Assembly (NCBI GenBank): GCA_016192075.1 | Contig: JACPUU010000012.1 | Location: forward strand, 124,001-188,000 | DNA: 64,000 nucleotides | From: Bacteroidota bacterium | GTDB taxonomy: Bacteria; Bacteroidota; Bacteroidia; Flavobacteriales_D; Crocinitomicaceae | Direction of reading: 5' to 3' | Part shown: piece by piece, positions 1 through 8,851 of the stretch | Numbering within the stretch: position 1 is the first letter of the stretch | Layout: each line of letters begins with the position of its first letter | Position numbers and translations under genes: made by a program | The notes under the pieces: model-generated | The model's input: the letters and a program-made list of their open reading frames with translations, nothing else | Databases searched by the model: none | Told to the model about the DNA's origin: nothing

Positions 1-46
1 CGGCGCATAACACACCTAACCCCATTTATTTCTTTGGGGCCCTTGT

Positions 47-84
47 CTTTCTGAGCGGAGTGTAACGGAGCGAAGAAACCCTCC
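47..84 (+). repeat. short interspersed element, copy 1
   Basis: The sequence reads CTTTCTGAGCGGAG, then a ten-base insertion that duplicates CGGAG, then CGAAGAAAC and CCTCC. A second copy lies in reverse orientation at 57543-57574 without the ten-base insertion. Both are intergenic, so this looks like a genome-wide short repeat rather than part of a gene. Confidence 0.5.
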
Positions 85-211
85 AAACTCAACACTTGGT
101 AAGTTAGTGTATTTAAACAGTTTCGAACCTTTTGCGCGGCAAAAACTAAAAGAAACATTGCGTAAAACAACAGGCAGATCCTGCCTTCCGCTGCGCTCCA
201 GTCAGGATTTT

Positions 212-250
212 ATGGCTCTAAGCTTTTGCGCGGCAAAAACTAAGAGCCAT
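212..250. repeat. long imperfect hairpin containing a duplicated TTTTGC...GCAAAA core
   Basis: ATGGCTCTAAG at the left pairs with CTAAGAGCCAT at the right with one mismatch, and between them TTTTGC pairs with GCAAAA around a GCG loop. The inner core with its 3' flank (CTTTTGCGCGGCAAAAACTAA) also occurs at 129-149. It sits just beyond the T-run of the operon terminator, so it may strengthen termination or be an unrelated repeat. Confidence 0.5.
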
Positions 251-282
251 AAAAAAAAGAGGCCACCTCCTCAGGTGACCTC
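251..282 (-). terminator. intrinsic terminator of the lpxK-lpxH operon
   Basis: On the minus strand GAGGTCACCT pairs with AGGTGGCCTC (one mismatch, loop GAGG) and is followed directly by eight T residues (A-run at 251-258 on the plus strand). It lies about 140 bases after the lpxH stop codon and is the first strong terminator met by leftward transcription from 6.9 kb. Confidence 0.75.
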
Positions 283-418
283 TAACCCTTAACCTGTAAT
301 CGTATAATTGATCCGTTTACACCTAATTTAACGGGAGGTGTTTCAAAAGGTTTCATAAAAACAATCAGAATAATCGTTTTAATATGATAATCAGATGTTT
401 ATCAATATTTTTTTTTTT

Positions 419-1183
419 CTACAAGGATGCCTTTGGGGTGTAATTGCGAATGAGTTCCAGCTTTTCTCCGTCAAATACGGCATAACTGAAATACCTGATC
501 CAGTCACCGGTGTTAATGTATTTGGCATTACCCGGGAGGTCAAACGCAATGGGCAGGTGCCGGTGACCAAAAACAAAGTAGTCAAAATGAGAATCTTTCA
601 GTTTGGTTTTACAATATTGAATCAGCATTTCTTTTTCTTCACCATAGAATTTGGCATCGTCATCACCTGTTGCTATGCGGCTTTTGCGTGAAAAGAAATT
701 GGCCAGCCCAATTCCAAAGTTGGGGTGAAACCGGGCAAAAAGCCATTGACAAAGGCGGTTTCGGAATACTTTTTTAATGAACTTATAACCGTGATCGCCA
801 GGGCCAAGACCATCTCCATGCCCTATAAAAAACGTTTTTCCATCAAACTCACGGACAATTTCAGTGCGATGCATTTGTACGCCCAGCTCTTTTGGGATAT
901 AATCAAAAATCCACATGTCGTGATTACCGATAAACCAGTGAACCGGAATTCCGCTGTCGGTTATTTCGGCAATTTTACCCTGTAATCGTACAAAACCTTT
1001 TGGAATAGCACGTTTGTATTCAAACCAGAAATCAAAGACATCTCCCAGCAAAAAAATCTCTTTTGCATCATGACGCATTTCTTCAAGCCATTGAACGACT
1101 TTTTTTTCACGCTCCAGGGAGGCCTCATAAGATGGAGCCCCGAGGTGAAAATCAGAAATAAAATAGATTTTCTTTTTTGTCAT
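419..1183 (-). CDS. lpxH: UDP-2,3-diacylglucosamine diphosphatase (LpxH-type)
   Basis: Calcineurin-like metallophosphoesterase of 254 residues that should cleave UDP-2,3-diacylglucosamine to lipid X and UMP on the cytoplasmic face of the inner membrane, a step of lipid A synthesis. All metal-binding blocks are visible: D11-F-H13, G47-D48, GNHD at 86-89, GHGDG at 121-125 and GHRH at 206-209. The length fits the family. It is the last gene of a leftward operon that begins with lpxK, which supports the lipid A role. It starts 11 bases after the preceding TlpA-like gene. The exact paralogue class (LpxH versus the related LpxH2/YbbF-like enzymes) cannot be settled by eye. Confidence 0.88.
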   Translation of the reverse strand: MTKKKIYFISDFHLGAPSYEASLEREKKVVQWLEEMRHDAKEIFLLGDVFDFWFEYKRAIPKGFVRLQGKIAEITDSGIPVHWFIGNHDMWIFDYIPKELGVQMHRTEIVREFDGKTFFIGHGDGLGPGDHGYKFIKKVFRNRLCQWLFARFHPNFGIGLANFFSRKSRIATGDDDAKFYGEEKEMLIQYCKTKLKDSHFDYFVFGHRHLPIAFDLPGNAKYINTGDWIRYFSYAVFDGEKLELIRNYTPKASL

Positions 1184-1194
1184 GCATGAATCTG

Positions 1195-2328
1195 CTAATG
1201 ACCAAAGATACGAGACAGCTGGTTTTGAAGTTCCACTCCCCGCACATTGGTAGCAATAATTTTGCCTTCAGCATCAATGAGTACGGTAAACGGAATGCTC
1301 TTAACACCATAATCCATAGCTGCAGCACATTGCCAGCCCCTGAGGTCTGACACATGGTTTGGCCAGATCAGTCCGTCTGCTTCAATTGCTGCTTTCCATT
1401 TGGCGGCATCGGTTGATTTATCCAATGAAACGCTGAAAACTTCAAAACCGTCAGCATTGTATTTTTTATACATCGCCACCACGTTTGGATTTTCACGCCG
1501 GCATGGGCCGCACCACGACGCCCAGAAATCAATCAGTACCACTTTTCCTTTCAGATCAGATAAACGCAATGTATCTCCGTTCACACCCGGCAATGCTATT
1601 TCTTTAGCCGGATTACCGGGTTGTAAAAATGCTTTGGCTTCACGTTCACGTTGTAATTGTGCACCGTGCGTCACCGCATTTTGGACAGACGGTGAGGTAG
1701 GAAATGCCAGCGCAAGTAAATCAATCACGCCTTTGTACAAGTCCCATTCTTTTTCAGGATCAATAGCACTGAGTGTTACAATAAGTGCTGCTGATCGCTG
1801 ATAGGTGCTGATGAATGCATTGCGGTATCCGTAAAACAATTCTGCTTTTGGTTTAAAAACGGCATCTACCTCGGCCTGTTTGGTGGGGTCTGCCATAATC
1901 ACATTGCGTAGTGAATCTTCAAAACTTTTGAAATCATAAAACTGACGCAGAAATTCATTCATAGCTACCGACTGCGGTGAATTGATAATGCTTGAAAACT
2001 GGGTGACGTTGCGCGTATCGGTATAAATACGAATACTGTCTGCCCCAAAAAGAATTATGTTCAGAATTTGTCCGTTGTCAAAACGCAGGAAATAATAATC
2101 CTGGAAAGGAATAGGGGAGTCAAATGAAAATTTACCCAGGGAATCGGTGGTTACAATGTACAACGGACTTGAAATGCCTCCAAGATTCTGATTGGCCAGC
2201 ATAACTTTTTGATTTTTTCCATTGATGACCTGTCCTTCAATATGCACATCACCCAGTGCCGGAAAGTTAGCCTGAGCAAAAGACAGGATAGTACCAAAAA
2301 GTAAAAGTGAACAAACAATAAGTTTCAT
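1195..2328 (-). CDS. periplasmic TlpA-like thiol-disulfide oxidoreductase
   Basis: A 377-residue exported protein: a signal peptide (about 1-19, ending FAQA), an N-terminal beta-rich region of the DUF4369 kind (about 28-120), a helical middle, and a C-terminal thioredoxin/AhpC-TSA fold from about 237. The active site WCGPC is at 272-276 and the cis-proline is in KSIPF near 346. Such proteins reduce or exchange disulfides in the periplasm of Bacteroidota; substrates are unknown. A paralogue with the same architecture lies 12 bases upstream, so the pair came from tandem duplication. Translation is likely coupled within the lpxK-lpxH operon. Confidence 0.85.
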   Translation of the reverse strand: MKLIVCSLLLFGTILSFAQANFPALGDVHIEGQVINGKNQKVMLANQNLGGISSPLYIVTTDSLGKFSFDSPIPFQDYYFLRFDNGQILNIILFGADSIRIYTDTRNVTQFSSIINSPQSVAMNEFLRQFYDFKSFEDSLRNVIMADPTKQAEVDAVFKPKAELFYGYRNAFISTYQRSAALIVTLSAIDPEKEWDLYKGVIDLLALAFPTSPSVQNAVTHGAQLQREREAKAFLQPGNPAKEIALPGVNGDTLRLSDLKGKVVLIDFWASWCGPCRRENPNVVAMYKKYNADGFEVFSVSLDKSTDAAKWKAAIEADGLIWPNHVSDLRGWQCAAAMDYGVKSIPFTVLIDAEGKIIATNVRGVELQNQLSRIFGH

Positions 2329-2340
2329 AGTTTTTTCCGG

Positions 2341-3555
2341 TTATTCCAAAATTTCCTGCAATTTCTGTTCCAACTCCTGACCGCGCAGGTTTTGCGCAAT
2401 GATGTTTCCTTCTTTATCAATCAGAAAGGTAGCCGGAATAGAAGTTACGTTGTAAAGCGCTGCCCCTTCTGAAGCCCACCCTTTCAGATCAGAGACGTGA
2501 TTAGGCCATGAAAGGTTGTCATCTTTAATGGCTTTTGTCCAGGCATCTTTCTGTTCGTCCAGTGAAACGCTGTAAACGGTAAAGCCTTTGTTTTTGTATT
2601 TCTCATACATTTTTACCACGTTTGGATTTTCCTGGCGGCAGGGTACACACCACGATGCCCAAAAATCAAGCAGTACCACTTTGCCGCGCAGTGATGACAA
2701 CGCCAGCTCTTTTCCGTTCACATCTTTCAGTTTAAGATCAGGCGCCAGTGAAGGCGGGGCATTTTTTTGTGCCAGCTGTGACTGAATACTGGTAATATCG
2801 TTTTCAATGTATGTTACATATTCGGTATACGGGTATTTTGCACGCATACCGTTGGCAACCATTTGGAAATAACGCAGGTCAGTAGAATCCATTTTTGTAA
2901 TACCGCTGGCCGGCACAAGTTCGCGCAGCAGCATCCAGCTAACCGGTGAAGCGGAGTCTTTCATAATTTCATTTATGGCATAATCACGCTGCAAAAGAGA
3001 AATGCTGTCCAGGCGCGCCATCAGTGATTCAATAAGTTCTTTATCTTCCGGATTGGTGGTATTAACCTGGTTAATCAGTTCCATTTCCAGGTCGTAGTGT
3101 TGTTTGATGAAAAGCATATACCGGTGAATGCCTTCACTGTGTTCAGAACCTGTAACGGTATAATTTTCTCCAACGCCGGGTGCTGATCCGGAAACGGTTA
3201 CATCGTTTGAACTCTCATCGAGAAACAGAATAATCGGAACATCTTTTCCAACAAACAGAATGTACTCACGCAGCTCATCTGTTTTTGTATGAACGATATA
3301 AGAACCGTCTACAATAATGCATGAGTCAATGAATTTTTCCTGACCGTCTTCAAAAACCATCAGCCTCACTTTTTCTCCTTCAGCTCCCTGAATTTTACCA
3401 GAGATCTCATGCCCCGGAATATCAGATTCAGCAGACTGGTCGTCTGAATTACCACCACATGAAACCAGCAGCGCCATTGCTGTGATTGAAAAAAGTAAGC
3501 GTTTGAAGCGGGCAGGCATAGCTAAGGCTGGTTTTGAATATACGGTTTGAGTCAT
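2341..3555 (-). CDS. TlpA-like thioredoxin-fold lipoprotein
   Basis: Paralogue of the next gene in the operon. It has a hydrophobic leader with lipobox LVSC (Cys33), an acidic linker, a DUF4369-like N-terminal domain and a C-terminal thioredoxin domain with CVPC at 303-306 and the cis-proline motif TSIPA near 372. It is probably anchored to a membrane and acts as a thiol oxidoreductase. The start shown lies five bases after the gatB stop; an internal Met13 at 3519 would leave a more typical lipoprotein leader and cannot be excluded. The active-site variant CVPC differs from the CGPC of its neighbour, which suggests a different redox potential or partner. Confidence 0.85.
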   Translation of the reverse strand: MTQTVYSKPALAMPARFKRLLFSITAMALLVSCGGNSDDQSAESDIPGHEISGKIQGAEGEKVRLMVFEDGQEKFIDSCIIVDGSYIVHTKTDELREYILFVGKDVPIILFLDESSNDVTVSGSAPGVGENYTVTGSEHSEGIHRYMLFIKQHYDLEMELINQVNTTNPEDKELIESLMARLDSISLLQRDYAINEIMKDSASPVSWMLLRELVPASGITKMDSTDLRYFQMVANGMRAKYPYTEYVTYIENDITSIQSQLAQKNAPPSLAPDLKLKDVNGKELALSSLRGKVVLLDFWASWCVPCRQENPNVVKMYEKYKNKGFTVYSVSLDEQKDAWTKAIKDDNLSWPNHVSDLKGWASEGAALYNVTSIPATFLIDKEGNIIAQNLRGQELEQKLQEILE

Positions 3556-3560
3556 GACGT

Positions 3561-5024
3561 TTAGTTTTCAGATAACATTTCAGTAAGTAATTTTCCGGCA
3601 GATTTCGGATCTGCTTTTCCGGCACTTTTTTTCATAAGCTGACCCATAATGAAACCCATCAGTTTGGTTTCACCGGCTCTGTAACGGGCAATTTCAGAAG
3701 GGTTTTCAGCAATCACTGCGGCAATCAGTTTTTTAATTTCACCTTCATCTGAGGTTTGAATCCAGTTGTTGCTTTCGGCTATTTTGAGTGGTGATTCATC
3801 TGCCTTTAACATTTCAGGGAATACTTTCTGAGATGCCAGCGAGTGAGACAATTTTCCGGAATCAATCAGTGAAATTAATTCGGCCACGTGATTTGGTGAC
3901 AGCTTTAATTCAGTAATGTCAAGCGCTTTGGCGTTCAGGTGTGATTTAATATCACCCATTACCCAGTTGGCAGCGGCTTTATAATTTTTAGTGTACCTGA
4001 TAATTTCTTCAAAATAAAGTGCAATCTCTTTTTGATCGGTAATTACACCGGCATCGTATTCAGACAAACCAAGTTCAGTGGTGTATTTAGTGTGCAGAAA
4101 ATTGGGCAGGGGAGGCATTGCTTCCCTGATTTTTTGAACATGTTGCTGCGTTACACGGATTGGCTGCAGGTCAGGCTCCGGAAAGTAGCGGTAATCATTA
4201 GCCGCTTCTTTGGAACGCATGGCAGTGGTGGTTCCGTTCAATGCATTAAAATTACGGGTTTCCTGTACCAGTTTTTCTCCTTTTTCGATGGCTTCAATCT
4301 GCCGTTCAATTTCATATTCAATGGCGCGCTGTACATTGCGCATGGAGTTCATGTTCTTGACCTCTACCTTCACGCCAAATTCCTTGGCATCTTTTAGCAT
4401 CACAGAAATGTTGGCGTCACAGCGCAAACTTCCTTCTTCCATGTTTCCGTCGCAAATATCCAGGTAACGGACCAGCTTACGCACTTCGGTAACATAGTTA
4501 TAAGCCTGCTGTGATGAGGTAATATCGGGTTCTGATACAATCTCAATCAGCGGCACACCGGCACGGTTCAAATCAATCAGTGTATTAAACGGATCAATGT
4601 CGTGAATACTTTTTCCGGCATCTTCTTCCATGTGTATGCGCGTGAGTCCAACGCGTTTTTCGTTGCCGTTTTCATCTTTAATGAGAACTGAACCACCTGT
4701 ACAAATGGGAGTGGTGTCTTGTGTAATCTGGTACCCTTTTGGAAGATCGGGATAGAAATAATTTTTGCGGGCAAAATGCTGCAATTCGCTGATTTTACAA
4801 TCGCAGGCAATTCCCATGCGAATAGCAAAGTCAATGGTTTTACGGTTCATGCGCGGCAAGGTACCCGGGTGCCCCAGGGTAATAACACTCACGTTGGTGT
4901 TGGGTGCTGATCCGTATTCGTTTTTATCGTTGGAATAGGCTTTTGACCGGGTAAGCATCTGCGCGTGAATCTCCAGACCGATAACAGGTTTGTATTTAGC
5001 TCGTATTTCTTCTGTAATTGCCAT
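3561..5024 (-). CDS. gatB: aspartyl/glutamyl-tRNA amidotransferase subunit B
   Basis: GatB is the kinase/transfer subunit of GatCAB, which converts misacylated Glu-tRNA(Gln) or Asp-tRNA(Asn) to the amide forms in the cytoplasm. The 487-residue length is normal. The family signature GLEIHAQ is at the N-terminus, followed by conserved blocks such as DLPKGYQI, RIHMEEDAGK, DLNRAGVPLIEIVSEPD and YRYFPEPDL, and an alpha-helical YqeY-like tail. gatA and gatC are not in the window, so the subunits are unlinked. The start codon overlaps the punA stop by one base (TAATG), indicating coupled translation. Confidence 0.96.
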   Translation of the reverse strand: MAITEEIRAKYKPVIGLEIHAQMLTRSKAYSNDKNEYGSAPNTNVSVITLGHPGTLPRMNRKTIDFAIRMGIACDCKISELQHFARKNYFYPDLPKGYQITQDTTPICTGGSVLIKDENGNEKRVGLTRIHMEEDAGKSIHDIDPFNTLIDLNRAGVPLIEIVSEPDITSSQQAYNYVTEVRKLVRYLDICDGNMEEGSLRCDANISVMLKDAKEFGVKVEVKNMNSMRNVQRAIEYEIERQIEAIEKGEKLVQETRNFNALNGTTTAMRSKEAANDYRYFPEPDLQPIRVTQQHVQKIREAMPPLPNFLHTKYTTELGLSEYDAGVITDQKEIALYFEEIIRYTKNYKAAANWVMGDIKSHLNAKALDITELKLSPNHVAELISLIDSGKLSHSLASQKVFPEMLKADESPLKIAESNNWIQTSDEGEIKKLIAAVIAENPSEIARYRAGETKLMGFIMGQLMKKSAGKADPKSAGKLLTEMLSEN

Positions 5025-5836
5025 TAAATTCGTGAAATAAGTTCTTTCATAATGAAGGTCATTTTAGGCTCTTGCTGATTAGCCACGTCAATAACATCCT
5101 GCACGCTGACTTTTTTTATTTTTCCTTTTACCCCCAGATCAGTCACAATAGAAACTGCAAAAACGGGAATTTCCATGTGTCTTGCCACAATCACTTCCGG
5201 CACGGTAGACATGCCTACCGCATCTGCACCAATAACGCGCACGTAATGATATTCAGACGGGGTTTCAAGTGTTGGTCCGGTAAGGCCGGCATAAACACCC
5301 TCTGAAACGTCAATGCCATTTTCTTTGGCAATGGATTTAGCCAGGTCAATCAGTTTACGGTCGTAAGCATCACTCATATCCGGAAAGCGTGGCCCCAGCT
5401 GCTCCAGGTTTTTTCCAATCAGCGGGTTGCCGGGAAAAAGGTTGATGTGATCGTTCAGAATCATAATTTCACCAATCTTAAAATCAGGATTAACCCCGCC
5501 TGATGCATTGCTCAGAAAAAGATTTTTGATGCCCAGCATTTTCATGACACGAATTGGAAAGGTCACTTCCTGCAAGCTGTATCCCTCGTAATAGTGAAAG
5601 CGCCCCTGCATGGCAATAACCCGTTTACCGCCCAGTTCTCCAAAAATCAGTTTGCCTGAATGGCTTTCTACGGTTGAAAGGGGGAAATGCGGAATTTTGC
5701 CGTAATCAATGGAAAATTTAATGTCAATTTCTTTTACCAGTCCGCCTAAACCAGTTCCCAGCACAATTCCTACTTCCGGCGCAAAGGGGGCATTCTCGTG
5801 AATGTACTCAACGGCTTCAACTATTTTTTTCAGCAT
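5024..5836 (-). CDS. punA: purine nucleoside phosphorylase (trimeric PNP/MTAP family)
   Basis: Phosphorolyses purine (deoxy)nucleosides to base and (deoxy)ribose-1-phosphate in purine salvage. The 270 residues carry the trimeric-PNP hallmarks: GTGLGGL near 27, MQGRFHYYEGY near 95, SNASGGVN near 133, GPTLETPSEYHYVR and GMSTVPEVIVARH. Its start is embedded 20 bases inside the lpxK end and its stop overlaps the gatB start by one base, so it is co-transcribed and coupled with both. There is no metabolic link between PNP and its operon partners that I know of. Confidence 0.93.
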   Translation of the reverse strand: MLKKIVEAVEYIHENAPFAPEVGIVLGTGLGGLVKEIDIKFSIDYGKIPHFPLSTVESHSGKLIFGELGGKRVIAMQGRFHYYEGYSLQEVTFPIRVMKMLGIKNLFLSNASGGVNPDFKIGEIMILNDHINLFPGNPLIGKNLEQLGPRFPDMSDAYDRKLIDLAKSIAKENGIDVSEGVYAGLTGPTLETPSEYHYVRVIGADAVGMSTVPEVIVARHMEIPVFAVSIVTDLGVKGKIKKVSVQDVIDVANQQEPKMTFIMKELISRI

Positions 5837-6878
5837 ATTCTAAAATCAGTTTGTCAAATTCAGCCTGCTGATCCAGTTCCACTTCAATGGACTGGTAAAA
5901 CCAGGGATACTTTTTGGTTGTTATTTCAAATTCTGTTTTTTTCAAACGCATGGCATCTTTTTCAGTGGTTACCAGAATTGTTTGAGGACCGGCAAATTTA
6001 TCAAATAAATTGTGAATTTCTTCGAGATCTGACGCTGAAAAGGAATGGTGATCGCGGTAGTTGAAATGATGAATGATGGTGTTGTTCTCAGAAAGGTAAT
6101 CTTTGAGTGGTTGCGGATTGGCAATTCCGGTAACCAGGATAATCTGATTATTCCGTGTGTTTTCGCCAGCAGCAGCCTTGTCAAGTGAAATCAGCGGACC
6201 GTAGTTGATTTTTGAAAAGAAGAGTTTCTGATGCGCTTCTAATTTCAGTTTTGCAGCAATTCCGGCCTTGTTAATTTTTCCAAAATCAGGGCATTTGGTA
6301 ACAATAACAGCATGTGCCCGTTTTTTACCGGTTCTGAATTCCCGCAGGTTGCCTACAGGTACTACAAAGTCGGTATAAAAAGGATCGTCATACGCAGTCA
6401 GCAGCAGGTTCAGGCCTGCATGAATTGAGCGGTGCTGGAATGCGTCATCCAGCAAAATAAGGTTGGTTTCAGGCCGTTCACGGCAAATGTCCATAACACC
6501 GTGAACGCGGTTAGCTTCTACTGCCACGGTGATCTTGTTCTGATAGCTATCGGAATTGAATTTATGGTAATACTGCAGGGGTTCATCGCCCAGGTTGAGG
6601 GCTGTAGCAGAATGATCAGCTATCCGAAAGGTATGTTCTTTGCGTCCGAAACCACGGCTCAGGGTAGCAACGCGGTATTTGTTGTGAAGCAGCCTGATCA
6701 GGTATTCGGTATGCGGTGTTTTGCCGGTACCACCCATACTCAGGTTTCCAATACAAATTACCGGTATGCTGAAGTGTGATGATTTAAAGATGCCGCGGGC
6801 ATAGCAGAAATTACGCAGCCCAACAATCAGTCCGTACAATATGGCAAACGGGAAGAGTAAAAAACGCAGCGTTTTCAT
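5817..6878 (-). CDS. lpxK: tetraacyldisaccharide 4'-kinase
   Basis: LpxK phosphorylates the 4' position of the tetraacyldisaccharide lipid A precursor at the inner membrane. From the chosen start the protein has 353 residues: a hydrophobic N-terminal helix (LRFLLFPFAILYGL), then the Walker A-like GNLSMGGTGKTP, and DDAFQHR and VTGIANP blocks of the family. The open frame continues upstream to 6941, but a -7 box (TATTTTTG, minus strand) sits at 6886-6893, inside that extension, and the internal Met gives a family-like N-terminus, so the start is placed at 6878. It is the first gene of the operon ending with lpxH. Confidence 0.92.
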   Translation of the reverse strand: MKTLRFLLFPFAILYGLIVGLRNFCYARGIFKSSHFSIPVICIGNLSMGGTGKTPHTEYLIRLLHNKYRVATLSRGFGRKEHTFRIADHSATALNLGDEPLQYYHKFNSDSYQNKITVAVEANRVHGVMDICRERPETNLILLDDAFQHRSIHAGLNLLLTAYDDPFYTDFVVPVGNLREFRTGKKRAHAVIVTKCPDFGKINKAGIAAKLKLEAHQKLFFSKINYGPLISLDKAAAGENTRNNQIILVTGIANPQPLKDYLSENNTIIHHFNYRDHHSFSASDLEEIHNLFDKFAGPQTILVTTEKDAMRLKKTEFEITTKKYPWFYQSIEVELDQQAEFDKLILEYAEKNS

Positions 6879-6885
6879 CAGTATA

Positions 6886-6893
6886 CAAAAATA
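6886..6893 (-). promoter_or_regulatory. -7 box TATTTTTG of the lpxK operon
   Basis: It matches the Bacteroidota consensus TAnnTTTG and lies seven bases upstream of the chosen lpxK start, so the mRNA would be leaderless or nearly so. No well-spaced -33 TTTG was found (a CAAA at 6918-6921 is about five bases too far). Confidence 0.5.
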
Positions 6894-7024
6894 GTGGGAT
6901 AATTGAGATTTCAGGCTCAAAAAATAGCTGAATCCAACCACTTAATCAGACCCGTTTAGTTAGCAGCACTGTTTGTGCATTTCTGAAACCTGATTTGTTA
7001 CCTTCACCCTAAAAGAGAACCACT

Positions 7025-7960
7025 ATGCCTTATTTCTGTTTTAGTTTGCTGATTTTAATGGTTGTTTCCTGCGCCGGGAACCCCGAAACGGTTCATGTAC
7101 CGGCAGACTCAATGTCTATAGCGGCAGATACAACGGTTTCAGAATCTGTTGATACGATTGATACACTTGTTCCGGCACCGGTTGATTCACTCTACCGTTT
7201 TTCGAAATACAAAGAAGGGGGCCTGATTTACGGGTATAAAAACCGGGCAGGTGAGGTGGTGATCAAACCGCAATTTGAGGTAGCTGGTGAATTTTACCGG
7301 GGACTGGCACCCGTCGTTAAGGGAACAAAGCATGGACTTTGCGATACAAGTGGAAAATGGGCGGTGGTGTTTGACGATTTTAAATTTGCCGTGTGGAGCA
7401 ACGACCCCGCTGGTTGTTATGAATTTGAAGGAATAGATGAAGGGTTTTATGCAGTGGTTAATGAAGAGGGAAAATATGCGTATGCCAATGCCCGGGCTGA
7501 ACTGATTACTTCGTTTGAGTATACGGATGTGACGCGCTTTTCAGAAGGTAAAGCAGTTGTTTACAAAAATGAACGGGCCGGGTTTATTGATACCAATGGA
7601 GCAGAGGTTATTGACCTTGACTATGAGTATGCACTGCCTTTTTCAGAAGGATTGGCCGCAGTACGCCTGAAAGGCAAAATGGGATTTATTGATCACTCCG
7701 GCAAGCTTGTCATTCCAGCCATTTACCAGGAGGCCTATTATTTTTCTGAAGGGTTTTGTGCGGTCACCAAATCAACCAATTATTCCAACTATTTTTACAT
7801 TGATAAAACCGGTAAAACAGTCATTCCAGGGCCCTACGAAGATGCCGGGAATTTTGAAAACGGCGAAGCTTTGGTGCAGAAAAGAGGAATTTGCAGGGTT
7901 ATTGATGCATCCGGTAAAGAATTGCGCAAGTTGGATTACGATTGTTTTGGCGGGTGTTAG
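7025..7960 (+). CDS. WG-repeat lipoprotein
   Basis: A 311-residue predicted lipoprotein: hydrophobic leader with lipobox VVSC (Cys16), a Thr/Ser/Asp-rich linker to about residue 55, then about five WG-like beta repeats of roughly 45 residues with the pattern G-[FY]-I-D/N-x-x-G-x-x-V-I-x-x-x-Y followed by F-S/N-E-G-x-A-x-V. WG-repeat proteins are common on the Bacteroidota cell surface or in the periplasm and their ligands are mostly unknown. It stands alone between divergent lpxK and a convergent amidohydrolase. A larger WG protein is at 18367-20478, so the genome carries at least two. Confidence 0.82.
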   Translation: MPYFCFSLLILMVVSCAGNPETVHVPADSMSIAADTTVSESVDTIDTLVPAPVDSLYRFSKYKEGGLIYGYKNRAGEVVIKPQFEVAGEFYRGLAPVVKGTKHGLCDTSGKWAVVFDDFKFAVWSNDPAGCYEFEGIDEGFYAVVNEEGKYAYANARAELITSFEYTDVTRFSEGKAVVYKNERAGFIDTNGAEVIDLDYEYALPFSEGLAAVRLKGKMGFIDHSGKLVIPAIYQEAYYFSEGFCAVTKSTNYSNYFYIDKTGKTVIPGPYEDAGNFENGEALVQKRGICRVIDASGKELRKLDYDCFGGC

Positions 7961-7972
7961 CTTAGTAATCGC

Positions 7973-7997
7973 GTCACCAACTGGTGACCTTATTTTA
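7973..7997 (+). terminator. probable terminator after the WG-repeat lipoprotein gene
   Basis: GTCACCA (7973-7979) pairs with TGGTGAC (7982-7988) around two bases and is followed by CTTATTTTAT. It lies 13 bases after the stop codon and overlaps the last codon of the convergent gene. Confidence 0.5.
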
Positions 7998-8787
7998 TAA
8001 GAGCCTCAATCAGTTCTCCAAAATTCTGTTTCAGAACAGATCTCATTTTAGTTGCCCGGGTTGTATCGAATTTTCGTTCGCTGTCATCCATGTACAAATT
8101 TTTGTTGCGTTCTAACTGCAGTGCATGTATGTCGTTTGCCGGATTTCCGAAATAGCGGGTAATGTGTCCGCCTTTGAACGGATCGTTGTGATTAACCTGG
8201 TAACCTTTTCCAAGGTTTTTCAGGGTGATGTCAATCAGTTTTTTATCAGCTGATTTTTCATCGTTGTCGCCCAGAATCATTTCAGGAAAGGGCTCTTTAC
8301 GAATAGTAGGTACCATGCGCCTGATAGAGTGTGCATCCCATAAAAGTACTTTGCCGAATTGTTTTTTGCGTTCATCCAAAAGTTCCTGCACTTTTTGGTA
8401 ATAGGGCCAGAAATACGTGTTCAGCCTGCGTTCGACTTCCTGCTGATTAGGTTCTTTCCCCGTTTTGTAAATAGGATTTCCAATAAAATCAGTAGTTGTA
8501 GTGAGCCCGGTAATCAGGCGTCCGTCATTATACAACGGCGCGCTTTGTGGATCACGGTTCAGATCAATAACCCAGCGGCTGTAACGGGCATAAACAACAG
8601 TAATACCCAGTGACGGTGCAAAATCATTTAAGTCCTGAAGAAACCAATCGGTGTCATCAATCATCGCAACCTGTTCTTCCAGGTAGTCATTTCGTAATTC
8701 ATCGGGAAATTCAGTACCGCAATGTGGAATGCTGATAATTAGAGGCACTTTTGCTGCTGTTGCTTCAATAATTTGGAACGGATTCAT
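7990..8787 (-). CDS. N-formylglutamate amidohydrolase family protein
   Basis: A 265-residue FGase-family hydrolase. Conserved features are SIPHCGTEFP near 18-27, DLNRDP near 134 and WDAHSIR, with later HNDPFKGGHITRYFG; these carry the metal and substrate residues in the family. The classical reaction is hydrolysis of N-formylglutamate at the end of one histidine degradation route, but family members also act on other N-acyl amino acids and no hut genes are adjacent. It is monocistronic and cytosolic with no signal peptide. Confidence 0.85.
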   Translation of the reverse strand: MNPFQIIEATAAKVPLIISIPHCGTEFPDELRNDYLEEQVAMIDDTDWFLQDLNDFAPSLGITVVYARYSRWVIDLNRDPQSAPLYNDGRLITGLTTTTDFIGNPIYKTGKEPNQQEVERRLNTYFWPYYQKVQELLDERKKQFGKVLLWDAHSIRRMVPTIRKEPFPEMILGDNDEKSADKKLIDITLKNLGKGYQVNHNDPFKGGHITRYFGNPANDIHALQLERNKNLYMDDSERKFDTTRATKMRSVLKQNFGELIEALIK

Positions 8788-8806
8788 AAGTACGTTGATT
8801 TAAAAT

Positions 8807-8837
8807 CAAAACTATTGTTTTTAGATGAGAATGCAAG
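8807..8837 (-). promoter_or_regulatory. promoter of the amidohydrolase gene
   Basis: On the minus strand TAGTTTTG (8807-8814) matches TAnnTTTG, with CTTG at 8834-8837 placed 19 bases upstream as a one-off match to the -33 TTTG. The start codon is 19 bases downstream. Confidence 0.5.
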
Positions 8838-8851
8838 CGTGTTTCTGCCGG

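Larger units (their letters stand above)
1..418. other. gene-free left end
   Basis: No convincing gene was found in these 418 bases. The short open frame at 107-292 runs through repeats and a terminator and is rejected. The stretch holds a CCCC/GGGG hairpin near 20-39, one copy of a short interspersed element (47-84), two copies of a CTTTTGCGCGGCAAAAACTAA sequence (129-149 and 223-243) and the terminator of the leftward lpxK-lpxH operon (251-282). From 283 to 418 it is AT-rich with no clear signal. Confidence 0.6.

Noticed and set aside
107-292. 61-codon open frame at the left end
   Set aside because: It runs through a dispersed repeat, a hairpin and the operon terminator, and its translation is low-complexity.
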